A stretch of DNA of 64,000 nt from Desulfopila sp. IMCC35008 (GCF_010646885.2 NZ_CP050700.1:5090001-5154000); one strand, 5' to 3'. Shown: positions 1 to 10,733, counted from the first letter of the stretch. The notes: generated by a model from the sequence alone, not told the origin. Translations and numbers: made by a program.

Positions 1-1040
<1,040 letters not shown>

Positions 1041-1162
1041 CATTTTTTTGATTAAAACTAACTACTACTACCCTACTATTCGATTATCTTTGTTTTACCA
1101 AGGGAAGGATGTCATAAACCACTCCCCTTCCCCATATACCGAAAAGTAGCACGATTTCTCTT

Positions 1163-1278
<116 letters not shown>

Positions 1279-1288
1279 TTATATATAC

Positions 1289-1324
1289 AAAACCCCGATC
1301 AGTTTAGACTGATCGGGGTTTTTG
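1289..1324 (+). terminator. rRNA operon intrinsic terminator
   Basis: AAACCCCGATCAGT and ACTGATCGGGGTTT form a strong GC-rich stem with a short loop, followed by a T run. It lies directly after the 5S gene. Confidence 0.93.
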
Positions 1325-1848
1325 CGTTTGGACTTGCTACTCTATCAATCAAGAATTTTTTAGAACTTAGTAAGCGACTTTCTTCCATAATGCTTGATAC
1401 TGCTGTTTATTATTGCAACATGACCGACCGACCTCTCTTCGACCGAACCGCACGATATGCTCAACGATGATTCAGGAAGCACCTAAAGCTAGAGGGAAAG
1501 GCTGAACTGCTTTCCTTCGTCATAGCAATGTTAAGTACAAGGCTCTGTTGCTCAAATTACCTTGTCTTTGGTCACATAAGGTCAGCGACTTATCATTGAA
1601 CTTAATATTGCCACTACAAAGATATTCAGTGTTGGCTTATACTCCAACGAAAGGTGTTTCCTGTGCATCGCCGATTCGATAATCAAGATTCGCGATCCAT
1701 TTCCTGCCGTCCTCTTTCTGAAGAGCAACTGTAAGAAGGTCAAATAGGGGTTTTAGTAGGATCTTCCGAACTTCGATGTGGCGATATTACGAGAACATCT
1801 TCGGCAGTCCCCAAGAAGTTTTTGTTGGGCGATTTTCCTGAAAAGTCC
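1325..1848. other. Intergenic region with degenerate repeat and possible gene remnant
   Basis: No intact gene is visible. Bases about 1506-1542 (starting GAACTGCTTTCCTTCGTC) resemble part of the repeat found at both ends of the Rhs island (8421-8650 and 37703-37911), with several mismatches. On the minus strand, about 1790-1648 keeps an open stretch of about 48 codons containing KEDGRKWIANLDYRIGD, without a clear start; it may be a gene remnant. The region separates the rRNA operon from minus-strand genes. Confidence 0.4.
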
Positions 1849-3504
1849 CTAATAGCTTTCAGCCTCTGTTTGGTATATCGAGACCCATCGTCTGACTGAA
1901 CCACGACCATGGAGATCTCCTACAAAAAATTCCGGCAAGGTGCCGGGTGACTCGCTTAATGATGCTCCGTAATGGGTTCGGCCCCACGACCTGTTGTACC
2001 CAGCAAATCTCAGGAGTGACGAAAATATCTGAAAATGATTTGCCTTATCGTAGCTGGTCTCCTGAACAACCTTTAACTCTTCTAAAATTTCCTCGTCATT
2101 GGAAAAAATTATCATAGGCACAATGCCTTCAAATCGATTCCCCCCCGGCCTACAGTGAGTGGCAAGTGTTCCATCGTCGACGATATTTTGCCCATGATCA
2201 CTTGTGTATATAATGACGAAACTCTTAAAGGACCCGCTTTCAGAAAACAAGTTTTTGAACCAGTCATCAACACTCCAACGTATTCCATTCATATAAGAAT
2301 TAAGAGCTTTTTCCCTGTCATTCATCGGTTCGCCCTGCTTAAGCGCCGGAGTGAACAAATTATGCTCTTCGGGATAGCTCCTGAAATAGGGAAAATGAAT
2401 TCCGTATTTATTAAACATGATAAAGGTTTTATCGGGCTGCTTGAGAAGATCAATTAATTTGTCACGAGCAACTTCATCACTTTCATAAACAGTTTTCTGT
2501 CGAACTCTAATGATCTCATCTACGAAAGAAACTTCATGTTCATTCATGAAATTTTGGTAGTTTTACCACTCCTCATCACTCTGGGCATCCAGATAAACAT
2601 TGTAAAATCCAGCCTTCCTGGTGAATTGCCAAATCGAAGGTTTCTTTAAAGTCATTTGGTTGTAGTCTGGAATCTCCTCTTTTCTTAACCCTGTCCTAAG
2701 GATCAGGTTGGAATAATCACTGCAGTTTGAAGCTGAAGCAGCTAACCCAAAATTCACGATTCCACTTTCCAGAGAGCAGAGGTAGGGTGTGGTGTTTTTT
2801 TCGAATTTATTGATTCCCAGAATGTCCGCACGAATACTTTCATCGACAATCAGAATAATCTTCTCAAGCTGTGGATCTAAAGAACCTGAGTACGTAACAT
2901 CAGATCTTTCACCATCGTAAATGGGGCTTAGAGCGGCAAATACCAGCATTGACGGAACCCTGAAAAACGAGGGATATCGATCAAAAAAACCATGACTATA
3001 TTGCAGGCCAGAAGTGATAAGTACCACTGCGCTTGCTGGAAGAACATAGGCCTTGGGGGAGATATTGAATTTTACAAGTTCCGGTAACCGTTCGATGAAA
3101 ATAATAAATGGAAAAAGAATTATTAAAAAAGGGAGTGCAGCCAAACCATAATTTTCGATCACTGCCCAAAACCACCATTGAAAATTTTCCACGATAATGA
3201 CTGCTTGCTGGAAATCTAAAGGCGAGTTTGCGATCTTGAAAAAACCATAATTAAAAAGAAAGAAAAACAGAAAGAAAGGTAATGATATTTTTCGAAAAAT
3301 ACTGCGGTCGCTAAAGAACAGTAAAAATGCGCTCAGCAGACTCCAGAAGAACAAAATAAGTGATAGAGAGAGCTCGATCAGCTTGCCTTGATTCCATAGA
3401 AACCAAAACGGATAAAAAAAGTCGAAGAAAAAGCTAAATTCCATGAGCAGGAGAATAGTAATCGCCCCAAGAGCGATAGACTTTCTCAATGTCAAATTTA
3501 CCAT
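1849..3504 (-). pseudogene. Phosphoethanolamine transferase / sulfatase-like membrane protein, interrupted by an in-frame TAA
   Basis: Two open segments, 3504-2563 (313 codons) and 2547-1849, lie in the same frame and are split only by TAA at 2565-2563. Read together they give about 550 residues, the usual size of EptA/LptA-type enzymes, which move phosphoethanolamine onto lipid A or other glycans at the periplasmic face. The first half has about five hydrophobic segments and then IILIVDESIRADILG, the metal-binding start of the alkaline-phosphatase fold. The second half holds YTSDHGQNIVDDGTLATHC, the second metal site. The break falls between these two sites, so neither half should be active alone. 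A sequencing error is the main alternative. Confidence 0.82.
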
Positions 3505-3628
3505 AGAAGTTTCTCATCAAACCGTAAGTAGAAAACCATCCTCAACGTATAAACGGCGTTGCGCTCCGAGGTAAATGCTTTGTAGCTGCCGTCTCAACCC
3601 CACAATCACTGTTTGGACTCAATTCTGA

Positions 3629-4489
3629 TTATGAACGTCTCCCTATAACCTCCATCATTGGCGAACTGAAAAAAATTGTGTCTGGTTCTTTTGAACGTGC
3701 CTCCCACTCTGCGAGGAAATCGTCAAATACGCTCTGAGCAAGAAAACCTTCTTCCACAAGAGAAGGTAAATGATTTCGGAATAGGGCATCTGGCCAGAGC
3801 CATTCTTGTGTGGTAGCTCTAACTGCCTTAATGATCACATTAATCTCGACCTCTAGTCCAGCAGAGAAGAGTAATCCGGGAAGATTGTTTCCAATCTCCG
3901 GGTTACAGCCGCGTTCTCCTGTAACGGCTCGAATAAGAGCTCCAGCTATTTCTGGTAGATACTTGTTTTTGGGATGAATATGAATATGACGGTAGTTGCA
4001 TAACTCGGTGAGGGCACAAACGCCTCCGGGCCGAAGCCACTTTGCTATACGATCGATCAGCGGCTTTACTGTTGCCTCGGGAAGATACATAAGCACCCAT
4101 CGACCGTAAACTCCATCAACGCTTTCTTCTTGAAGATCAAATGATTCCAGACGAGCAGCCATTGTCTCAATATTTAAAAGACCTGCGGCCTCCGCTTGCG
4201 CCCTCAATAGGGGAAGTGAACGTTCTCCATCTCGATCTACGGCAATAACTTTCCCCCCCGGTCCGACAATTTCTGCCAGATCAAGGGTTGTATATCCAGG
4301 CCCGCAACCAAGATCAACCAGGGTTGCACCTGTGTTGAATCCAGCTCGGGAAATGAACCGTTGATTTTCTTTGGCCCAGACCTGATGCTGATACTTTAGC
4401 CGTTCGATCTCCTCATGAGTATATCCAAAGCGATATTCGTCGGTTTCGTCGGTAGATGTGCATGTATCAAGTTCTGTTTTGTTATCCAT
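3629..4489 (-). CDS. Class I SAM-dependent methyltransferase
   Basis: The 286-residue protein has methyltransferase motif I, LVDLGCGPGYTTLDLAE, at about residues 57-73, an acidic motif II (VIAVDRD), and a later LRPGGVCALTE strand. These mark a Rossmann-fold enzyme that uses S-adenosylmethionine; the substrate cannot be read from sequence. It begins with an acidic, poorly conserved 30-residue stretch before the fold. It lies about 45 bases downstream of the SRPBCC gene on the same strand and may be co-transcribed with it. No membrane segment or signal peptide is evident, so it is probably cytoplasmic. Confidence 0.85.
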   Translation of the reverse strand: MDNKTELDTCTSTDETDEYRFGYTHEEIERLKYQHQVWAKENQRFISRAGFNTGATLVDLGCGPGYTTLDLAEIVGPGGKVIAVDRDGERSLPLLRAQAEAAGLLNIETMAARLESFDLQEESVDGVYGRWVLMYLPEATVKPLIDRIAKWLRPGGVCALTELCNYRHIHIHPKNKYLPEIAGALIRAVTGERGCNPEIGNNLPGLLFSAGLEVEINVIIKAVRATTQEWLWPDALFRNHLPSLVEEGFLAQSVFDDFLAEWEARSKEPDTIFFSSPMMEVIGRRS

Positions 4490-4534
4490 CGTACTACCTT
4501 TTCGGAAGCTAACGACAGCAGTGAATCGTGGTTC

Positions 4535-5050
4535 TTAGGACGTCTCCTCGACTGGGTGATTATGTAGTTCCCTCTTCTCAAGAATCCGCTTCATGTTCTC
4601 CCCCTCTTCCTTCATATGCTTCCTTATGCTTAAAAGCCCTTGCTCAAGCCTGTTTCTCGCCAGCAGCTTGACCAAGCATCCCACGCGAAGCACGCATGAC
4701 GCAGTGAACACGCATGATCCATCCCGGGCCTCGATCAGGAAAGTATTTCGGGGGAAATAGATTCGAAGGAGACGGGAGACGGGCACGAATTCGATCTTCC
4801 TGTTCGGCACGACCTCTTTGATCAGAAACTTGAACTTGTGCAGTTTTCCGTGGATGTACTCTTCGGCATATACGACAGAGCCCTGCTGGCAGAACTTACC
4901 CTTGATCAGACGAAACACTACATGGTCATCTGTATGCCAGGCTTGGTAGCTTGCATCATCGACTATCTGAAGGAAGAAGCCGAAGATCTTCTCAGGGGTC
5001 GTGTTGATCTCAATCGAGTTGGTGAGTGTAATTTTTTCCAGTAGCATCAT
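4535..5050 (-). CDS. SRPBCC (START/polyketide cyclase-like) family protein
   Basis: The 171-residue protein opens with ITLTNSIEINTTPEKIFGFF, the usual first strand and helix of the SRPBCC helix-grip fold, which encloses a hydrophobic ligand. The pattern continues with W(H)TDDH and a strand rich in F/E/V. A basic C-terminal helix follows. The family includes cyclases, lipid carriers and ligand sensors, so no specific reaction can be assigned. The gene precedes the methyltransferase at 3629-4489; a shared small-molecule modification role is possible but only inferred. The start is either of two adjacent ATG codons. Confidence 0.72.
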   Translation of the reverse strand: MMLLEKITLTNSIEINTTPEKIFGFFLQIVDDASYQAWHTDDHVVFRLIKGKFCQQGSVVYAEEYIHGKLHKFKFLIKEVVPNRKIEFVPVSRLLRIYFPRNTFLIEARDGSCVFTASCVLRVGCLVKLLARNRLEQGLLSIRKHMKEEGENMKRILEKRELHNHPVEETS

Positions 5051-5279
5051 TATTGGCTGTTACATAGGTAAGAGCATTTTATTATTCGTCCAGCCCTGCG
5101 TACATCTCCGTCATCCATTACCTTCCTGAATCTCGTTTCTGCAACGCTGACGGTAAGTGGACCAATACAAGGAGCACAAGCGACGCGGCATTGGGTCCAC
5201 TATAACGCTTTGATAGGTGGCGCGTAATTCCCTCGGTTGGACTCAATCTCTGATCTGGGCCACCCGCCACCCAGGTCTC

Positions 5280-6011
5280 TCAGTACATCCCAGGAATCAA
5301 TCGAAAGCGCATATGTCGTGCATAGTCTCGATAGCCCGGCAACTCTTCCTGTAGAGTCTGGTCTTCCAGCACCGTTCTAATCACCGCGATGATTAGCGCC
5401 ACCGCCGCCGGAATAAGTGTCCACATCGAGTTTAACGCCAACACCATACCTGGGAGTGCCAATATACTTCCAGCATCGCCAGGATGTCGTACAACCCGAT
5501 AGGGGCCACTGTCGCAAACCACATGCCCTCGATCCAGCTGAATACGGACCACGCTGGAGAAAAAGTGGTTCTCTATCAATGCCCACGCAGCGAAAGCGTA
5601 TCCGAGCGAAATCAAGAGGAAGCCGAGCACGATGAGCCACAACGGAAATACGGGTGACCAGCCAAAGCGCTGATCCAGCCCGGCCACAATGACCAGTGGG
5701 AAACTCACACTCAGCGCCATCAACGGCGCAAGCACTTTGTCCCAGGCTTTTGCACTTTGGATCTTCTCTATATTTTGTCGTTCGACCAACAACCCTGGAT
5801 GCCGCCGTTCCGCCCACATGCGCCCCCCTATACCGGTGGCGACAACCAGCAGGGAATAGCCCCACGCCTGCCACCAACCGAAATCCGCTCCGCACACCAA
5901 GAGAACCAGTGGTATGGAGAAATACACTAAAAATAAACGGATCCACTGGCGAAGGGATGCTTTTTGAGCTGCCTTTTCACTAACCGTTTTCCCTAACATG
6001 TCGTTTCCCAT
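5280..6011 (-). CDS. Isoprenylcysteine carboxyl methyltransferase (ICMT)-family membrane protein
   Basis: The 243-residue protein has about five hydrophobic segments. Its C-terminal part matches the ICMT/PEMT signature: RVVRHPGDAGSI at about 173-184, then a membrane hairpin, then EDQTLQEELPGYRDYARHM with the conserved E-E...Y..Y pattern and a terminal R..P. These residues bind SAM at the membrane face in characterised relatives. Bacterial members act on unknown lipids or small substrates, so the substrate is left open. It stands alone, with 230-290-base gaps on both sides. Confidence 0.82.
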   Translation of the reverse strand: MGNDMLGKTVSEKAAQKASLRQWIRLFLVYFSIPLVLLVCGADFGWWQAWGYSLLVVATGIGGRMWAERRHPGLLVERQNIEKIQSAKAWDKVLAPLMALSVSFPLVIVAGLDQRFGWSPVFPLWLIVLGFLLISLGYAFAAWALIENHFFSSVVRIQLDRGHVVCDSGPYRVVRHPGDAGSILALPGMVLALNSMWTLIPAAVALIIAVIRTVLEDQTLQEELPGYRDYARHMRFRLIPGMY

Positions 6012-6298
6012 AATAAAACTGATTTGATCGTCAGCCTATAAATTTATCATGCCAATCCCGCGTTTAGCGCGGCAAGTTGACAACAGAAAATCAGGTGGGC
6101 GCGACACATAATAGCTCCATAACATTCATTACAAACGGGTTAAAAAGCCACTACTCCTGATTGAGACCTGACCGACCTGAAGGTGCATAGGTAAAGGGTT
6201 GGCGACCTGCATGAGCGGGATTGCCGGACAGGGTTGATAGCGTATCCATATTCACAAGACGGTAGTGTAGAAAGCGTTTCAAAAAGCGGTTTTTGAGC
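6012..6298. other. Intergenic region, nothing recognised
   Basis: No open frame or repeat element could be supported. The stretch around 6160-6230 is rich in short repeats of GACCTG but does not form an array. Confidence 0.4.
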
Positions 6299-7081
6299 TC
6301 AGCGGCGACGTTCAACCGTCGTTGTAGAGCCCTGTTCGGCCTCCCTCTTGCGTATTCTTACAATCGTCTCTTGAACTCGTAGTGTTTTTGAGGAGATATG
6401 CGTTGTCGCTCCATCCTTGAATCGGAAATCACAATGAGGACACCCGTCGGCGAGCGTCTGCGTACGCCTAAGGCCCCACCCCATGGCCTCACCCAACGCA
6501 ATATCAGACATACAGACATATGGAGCAAACTCTTCTCCTCCATGTCTCTTGACAAACTCGTAATTCCCGCACTGAAGGTAATTGACGCCAAAGTCGAAGT
6601 CATCTCCCTCGCCGATTAGATATTCTATCTCAAAGTCACCAAAACGAGTCTTCTGCTTTTTGCGAAATCGTTTTGCCATAATCCTCCTCACAACGCGAGA
6701 GAACATGAACTGTCGCATTATCCGCCGTTTCCATTGAGGGATCTCCGACAGTCTCAAGCGAAGGGCCTTGTGGCATAGTTCCCATGCCTCACCAGGTGAC
6801 TTACCATGTTCGGCCATTGCCCTGTAGACTGCGAGTTCCTGAGCGGAAATGAGTAAAAACGTGTTGAGCATCCTTGCACGTGGTCCCCTTATGTAGGGGA
6901 TCTCCGGAATGAGATCATCATATTGCTGACGGACCTCTTTTTGCAACGTATTGGTGAACTCCTCGCCGTAGCGTGCGACCACGGAGGCCCGCATTCGCTC
7001 AGAGGTGGTGCCAAATTTCCTTAGCAGTTTCTTTTTGTATGGGATGTAGTAGCCTATGATTTGACTTGACATCGGGTCCAC
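6299..7081 (-). CDS. L-2-amino-thiazoline-4-carboxylic acid hydrolase-family protein
   Basis: The 260-residue protein carries the conserved C-terminal half of the ATC hydrolase family: a tract with FDFGVNYLQCGNYEFVKRHG at about 164-183, PYVCMSDIALGEAMGWGL, and RTQTLADGCPHCDFRF, with the conserved Cys and His residues present. The founding enzyme opens a thiazoline ring on the way to L-cysteine, but most family members are uncharacterised, so the reaction is tentative. The first 130 residues are helical and basic. ATG codons at 7081 and 7072 are both possible starts. A GEMM-I c-di-GMP riboswitch lies upstream on the same strand (7232-7163), so expression is probably under c-di-GMP control. Confidence 0.75.
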   Translation of the reverse strand: MDPMSSQIIGYYIPYKKKLLRKFGTTSERMRASVVARYGEEFTNTLQKEVRQQYDDLIPEIPYIRGPRARMLNTFLLISAQELAVYRAMAEHGKSPGEAWELCHKALRLRLSEIPQWKRRIMRQFMFSRVVRRIMAKRFRKKQKTRFGDFEIEYLIGEGDDFDFGVNYLQCGNYEFVKRHGGEEFAPYVCMSDIALGEAMGWGLRRTQTLADGCPHCDFRFKDGATTHISSKTLRVQETIVRIRKREAEQGSTTTVERRR

Positions 7082-7162
7082 CTTTTTATAGCAGGATCAA
7101 CAACCAGAATCCCAATATTATTGCCTCAAACATCACAAAGAGAAAAGCCGAACTGCCTTATT

Positions 7163-7232
7163 TTGAGGCAACCCGACTATTTATAAAAGACCCGTAGCTT
7201 TCCGTCCCTGCCTTCTGGCAGGTTTGGCTTTT
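7163..7232 (-). promoter_or_regulatory. Cyclic di-GMP (GEMM-I) riboswitch aptamer
   Basis: Read on the minus strand, the segment gives AGCCAAACC, a TGCC-AGAA-GGCA hairpin with a GNRA-like loop, GGGACGGAAAGCTACGGG, a variable arm, then CGGGTTGCC. This order (A-rich lead, CAAACC, tetraloop stem, GGGACG.AAAGC..CGGGTC, receptor arm, CGGG(C/T)TGCC) is that of the GEMM-I aptamer in Geobacter-type genomes. It ends about 80 bases before the gene at 7081-6299. Sequence after the aptamer contains a short GC stem and a T-rich run that could act as an expression platform. Confidence 0.85.
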
Positions 7233-7476
7233 TCTTTTTTGAAGATCATCTTCTGGTTAAAGTGTATGCTAGGAAGAAGTGTCGTGTCAATGCACTATGT
7301 AGCACATGTGGAATTTCTAGAAAGAAGCCCATTGGCAAGATTAAGAATTTAAGGAAAATTGCAAGTTGTCATTATTCCTGTGGCTATTCCCCCTCCTCCT
7401 GTCATAAGCCCTGCATCTGGAGTATCATTAAATGTGGCAATTTCTACCTAAAATCCAATCTATCAGGAAATGCACT

Positions 7477-8315
7477 ATGAAAGTTTCACAAGCAGTCGAA
7501 TTCCATCTGCAGTATCACCGAGCTAACTCCAAAAAAAAATACCATTAAGACCTGCGAGTTTGTTCTTTCCTGTTTTACTGCACAGTTTGATAAACGTGAT
7601 CTCGCTAGTATCTCACAAGAAGAGGTGATGGCGTTTCTTCTATCCCTGACCAAAAACAACAAACAGGCGACAAAGAGAAACCGCTATTCTGTTCTTTCTT
7701 CTTTCTACAATTTCAGTATCAACAACGCATTACCCGCCCTGATGACCCCCCTGCAATACTGCAGTTATTAAAAAGATTTTCAAACGCCCGCAAACCATTC
7801 AGTGGCAAATAGTAGATAAAGAAACAATCGATGAGATTATCTTTCGGACCATGAACATCCGTAACAGGGTTATGCTTGAGCTAATGGCCAGAGGAGGAAT
7901 GAGAATAGGAGAAGTTCTAAACCTCAAACCAGCTGATATCCAAATAAGAACTCTGGCAGTCCAGAACCCCAAAAGCGGTCGAGTTGGGGAGAAAGTTTAT
8001 GTTCCACGGAAATTATTGCTAAGGTTAAACGACTACGTGAGAGCCAATAATTTCAATGGGGGTGAAAGAATTTTTCAGATTTCTTATGTCGCAGCATGGT
8101 CGATGGTCAAGAAAGCAGGCAAGCTCGTTGATATTGAATTACGGCCTCATGATCTCAGGCGATATGCTGCAACGTATGCTTCCAGATCTGGTACTCCTAT
8201 TGAGATTGTCAGTAAAGTGATTTTGCGACATGCTGATTTGTCGACAACACAGAGGTATCTGGGCAAGGTGAATGATTCTGAAGCAATCAGGTGGATCGAG
8301 ACACTTTATGGTTAA
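7477..8315 (+). pseudogene. Tyrosine recombinase (integrase), frameshifted
   Basis: From ATG 7477 the reading shifts frame at an A run near 7530-7540 and again near 7750, then stays open from before 7851 to 8315. The C-terminal catalytic domain is intact: MARGGMRIGEVL (catalytic Arg), RPHDLRRYAATY (H-x-x-R), VILRHADLSTTQRYLG (His and the Tyr nucleophile). The N-terminal SAM-like DNA-binding domain is split over other frames. The gene is therefore probably dead, unless the shifts are sequencing errors. It lies just outside the left copy of the repeat that bounds the Rhs island. Confidence 0.85.
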
Positions 8316-8420
8316 TCCTGAGAAAATTGATGGGGGGAGCGGTAGCAGGACCAATCTCCCCATCTATAATCATTCATACTGCCAGGTTGAGGGCAACAGG
8401 AAGCATCTTAAGCTGAAGGG

Positions 8421-8650
8421 GTAAATAGAACTGCTTGCCTTCGTCCTGGCAATGATAAATTCATGATCAGTTTCTGGAAATTACTGATCAGAAAAAGACC
8501 TACAAGACGATCCGGTTCAGCTATTGACACAGGTTAGACATATCTTTGAACTACAATACACGACACAACAGTGCTACCTTTCATCCATTTCCCCTAAAAT
8601 GGAGCAGCTATTTAACTGAAAGGCAGGGAAGATTATACGCTGTTATCTTC
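8421..8650 (-). repeat. Left island-end repeat (inverted relative to 37703-37911)
   Basis: The reverse complement of this segment matches 37703-37911 along its whole length, with scattered substitutions and an internal length difference of about 20 bases. Shared blocks include GCACTGTTGTGTCGTGTAT, CTGAACCGGATCGTCTTG and ATCATTGCCAGGACGAAG. The outer edge carries TAACAGCGTATAATCTT, which recurs at 15143-15159 and, as a variant, at 34694 and 37703. No coding potential is seen. Confidence 0.85.
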
Positions 8651-8995
8651 ATCATAAAATGATGGGGCAGAGATATAGGAAGTTGGCCCTTGTCACACCT
8701 GCCCGATCACCAGGTAATTAATCGATACGATATCCTCACCTCTATCAAAAAAGGCTGGAACTTTATTCATGCAGTTCTAGCCTTTTTCTAAGTTTACGAT
8801 TGAATAAAGACGTTATTTAAAACAAATACTACTGAGTTCGACTATAGATATCAATCTAGCATCTTAAACGGTTTGGAACAAATGTCGATTCTTGAAAATG
8901 AAGCCATTTTATCCCAGTCATGCACCCATGAAATTTTGTAGCTACGAAGTTGTCCATTTGTAATGCTTCTCTTGGAATTGGAGAATCCCCCTCGT
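8651..8995. other. Non-coding stretch with bidirectional hairpin terminator
   Basis: No complete gene is visible. At 8748-8787, AAAAAGGCTGGAACT pairs with AGTTCTAGCCTTTTT, giving a hairpin with T runs in both directions. Between 8860 and 8995 the minus strand has two short frames open across the IS3 boundary; one could be the displaced 3' end of the immunity gene cut at 10440, but the frame cannot be settled. Confidence 0.5.
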
Positions 8996-9031
8996 TGAGT
9001 TAGTTGGTTGTTTCTTCTCTTTCAACGCTTT

Positions 9032-10087
9032 TCAACTGCCCTCTACCGCCGCAGGGAACCCCGTCAAGGCCCGATTCCGATAAAGGGCCCCAACTGAATG
9101 CCCGGCAGAGGATATTGGGACTTGGTGGGGTGGATTATTTCCCCGGATGCCCCCTGAACGTTTTTTCTTTCTCGCTTGCCGAGCCAATTCAAGCTTCTCA
9201 TCTCGTTCCCGGAAGATTTCCTGGGATCGTCCATTTAGTTTATCGATCGGAGCAATATATCCAATGGCACTGTTGAGGCGAACATTGTTGTAATGATGTA
9301 TATAATCACCGACCACTCTTCTCGCATCTTCAAGGCTCAGCAGTACTCCCGGCCTGATGCATTCCCTTTTCAAGGTGCCGTGCCATCTCTCTATTTTGCC
9401 ATTACTCTGCGGATAATAGGGAGATGTTCTAACATGGGTCATCCCAACAAACCTGATATACTCCTTAAAGTCTTTTGAGACAAACTGTGGACCGTTATCC
9501 GATATGATCCTTGGTTTCTCTTTAGGGAATTGTTCCCTGGCTCTTTGTAACACAATCTCAATGTCCTGCTCGGTCATCGATTCCCGTAACTCCCAGTGGA
9601 CGATATATCGGCTGCACCCATCTAGAATGGTGCACAGGTAGTAAAAAGTCCCACAGATATTGATGTAGGACATGTCAATATGCCAGTGCTCATGTATCCC
9701 AAGGGGTTGAGTGAAACCATTACCCTTCTTCGACTTGCCCTTACTCCACCTCTGCAGTAGACCTGCACCGCTCAATACCCGGTAGGTAGAACTCGGGCTG
9801 ACGGCGACAATATTGTTATCCAGCATCATGAAGGTGAGCCGTCTATAACCTTCAGCCGGGAACTTGTGATGATAATCGATTATTGCCTGCCTTTCCCAGG
9901 CTTCGAGCCAGAAGTCTCGTGGTATAAGGCCATTGTGCTCGTTGGCCTTGCCGTACCTGTCCTTCCAGTTGTAATATTTGCTTGATTGAATTTGCAGCCA
10001 ACCGATATATTTCACTGCGGGGAGACCTGTTACCTCTGACCAGTACCTCACGAAATCTATTATACTGTCCCGAGTATCGTGAGGCAC
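9032..10087 (-). CDS. IS3-family transposase OrfB (DDE integrase)
   Basis: The 351-residue protein has an HTH-21-like helical lead, then a retroviral-type integrase core. The catalytic triad is visible: HIDMSYI (first Asp, near 137), ISDNGPQFVSKDF (second Asp, near 197) and PQSNGKIERWHGTLKRE (Glu, near 232). It begins 12 bases after the orfA stop in a different frame, so it may be made by programmed frameshifting or by re-initiation. The C-terminal 40 residues are not typical of the family and may simply run to the element end. Confidence 0.92.
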   Translation of the reverse strand: MPHDTRDSIIDFVRYWSEVTGLPAVKYIGWLQIQSSKYYNWKDRYGKANEHNGLIPRDFWLEAWERQAIIDYHHKFPAEGYRRLTFMMLDNNIVAVSPSSTYRVLSGAGLLQRWSKGKSKKGNGFTQPLGIHEHWHIDMSYINICGTFYYLCTILDGCSRYIVHWELRESMTEQDIEIVLQRAREQFPKEKPRIISDNGPQFVSKDFKEYIRFVGMTHVRTSPYYPQSNGKIERWHGTLKRECIRPGVLLSLEDARRVVGDYIHHYNNVRLNSAIGYIAPIDKLNGRSQEIFRERDEKLELARQARKKKRSGGIRGNNPPHQVPISSAGHSVGALYRNRALTGFPAAVEGS

Positions 10088-10098
10088 CCAGGCTCCTT

Positions 10099-10407
10099 TC
10101 AGATCTCCCCAAGATCTTTTTTTAGCTTGACGTGCTCCTCCATCAATTCAGAGAGCACTTCGTTCTTACGCTGAAGTTTTTGCTCCAGAGCTTGAATTTT
10201 GGCCTCATCCTGCTTTTTCTCGGTTGTCTTATTCCGATCAAAAGCGGCGGCACCGTGTTCAAAAAACTCTTTCTGCCACCTATAAAAGACGGTCGGGTGA
10301 AGATTGTATTCGTCACACAGATCTGAAACAGGGACATGATCAACAAGGTGCCGTTTCAAGATGGTTACTTTTTCTTCCCCTGAACGATTTTTTCTTTTCC
10401 TCTTCAT
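10099..10407 (-). CDS. IS3-family transposase OrfA
   Basis: The 102-residue protein has an N-terminal helix-turn-helix, VPVSDLCDEYNLHPTVFYRW at about 24-43, and a C-terminal coiled coil with a leucine-zipper-like pattern. This is the standard OrfA layout; the protein binds the terminal repeats and works with OrfB. Confidence 0.92.
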   Translation of the reverse strand: MKRKRKNRSGEEKVTILKRHLVDHVPVSDLCDEYNLHPTVFYRWQKEFFEHGAAAFDRNKTTEKKQDEAKIQALEQKLQRKNEVLSELMEEHVKLKKDLGEI

Positions 10408-10439
10408 TGAGTTCTCCTTTGGTTGAGTATGTTAACTCA

Positions 10440-10723
10440 AACAATAGAAAACTCCAATTCCCGCTGAACCAATACACATTAACAAACTCGAAATCAATAA
10501 CAGAATCTTTCTTCTCTGCTCGATGTGTTTTCCAGCTTGCTGAGTAGTGTAACGTCTTCACTTGTTCATTGATTCCTTCTTGAACTTCTTGAACGCTCAT
10601 ACCACACTTCAATTGAGGTGAGGCATCATATGTCCACTGATTTGGTCCCCAGCAACATCCACCTAGCATTGAAAATGCTAGAACGATAGTAACTGTGTAA
10701 GCTGTTTTCATGGATGCTAACAT
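10440..10723 (-). pseudogene. C1 immunity lipoprotein, 3' end removed by IS3
   Basis: The gene starts at ATG 10723 with AGGGAGA at the right spacing, 11 bases after the C1 toxin stop. The product begins MLASMKTAYTVTIVLAFS and has the lipobox LGGC, so it should be a lipoprotein. The next conserved bit, CGMSVQEVQEGIN, is BamE/SmpA-like. After the codons for WSFLLF the frame runs into IS3 sequence at 10439, so the natural C-terminus is missing. A periplasm-facing immunity protein suggests that the paired toxin acts outside the cytoplasm. Confidence 0.75.
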
Positions 10724-10733
10724 TCAATTCTCC

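Larger units (their letters stand above)
8996..10439 (-). mobile_element. IS3-family insertion sequence
   Basis: The element holds orfA and orfB on the minus strand. Both ends start TGAGTTA reading inward (8996 on plus; 10439 on minus), fitting IS3-type ends. The flanking bases CGT and AAC do not match, so no target duplication is visible; a later adjacent deletion or rearrangement is possible. It cuts the 3' end of the C1 immunity gene at 10440. Confidence 0.8.

Noticed and set aside
2563-2565. In-frame stop as a recoded selenocysteine or pyrrolysine codon
   Set aside because: The codon is TAA, which is not used for either residue.
7262-7480. 72-codon Cys-rich plus-strand frame
   Set aside because: It has no ribosome site or family pattern and lies just after the opposite-strand riboswitch promoter region; probably spurious.
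8990-10445. IS3 target-site duplication
   Set aside because: The three bases flanking each end (CGT and AAC) differ and no alternative end gave a match.
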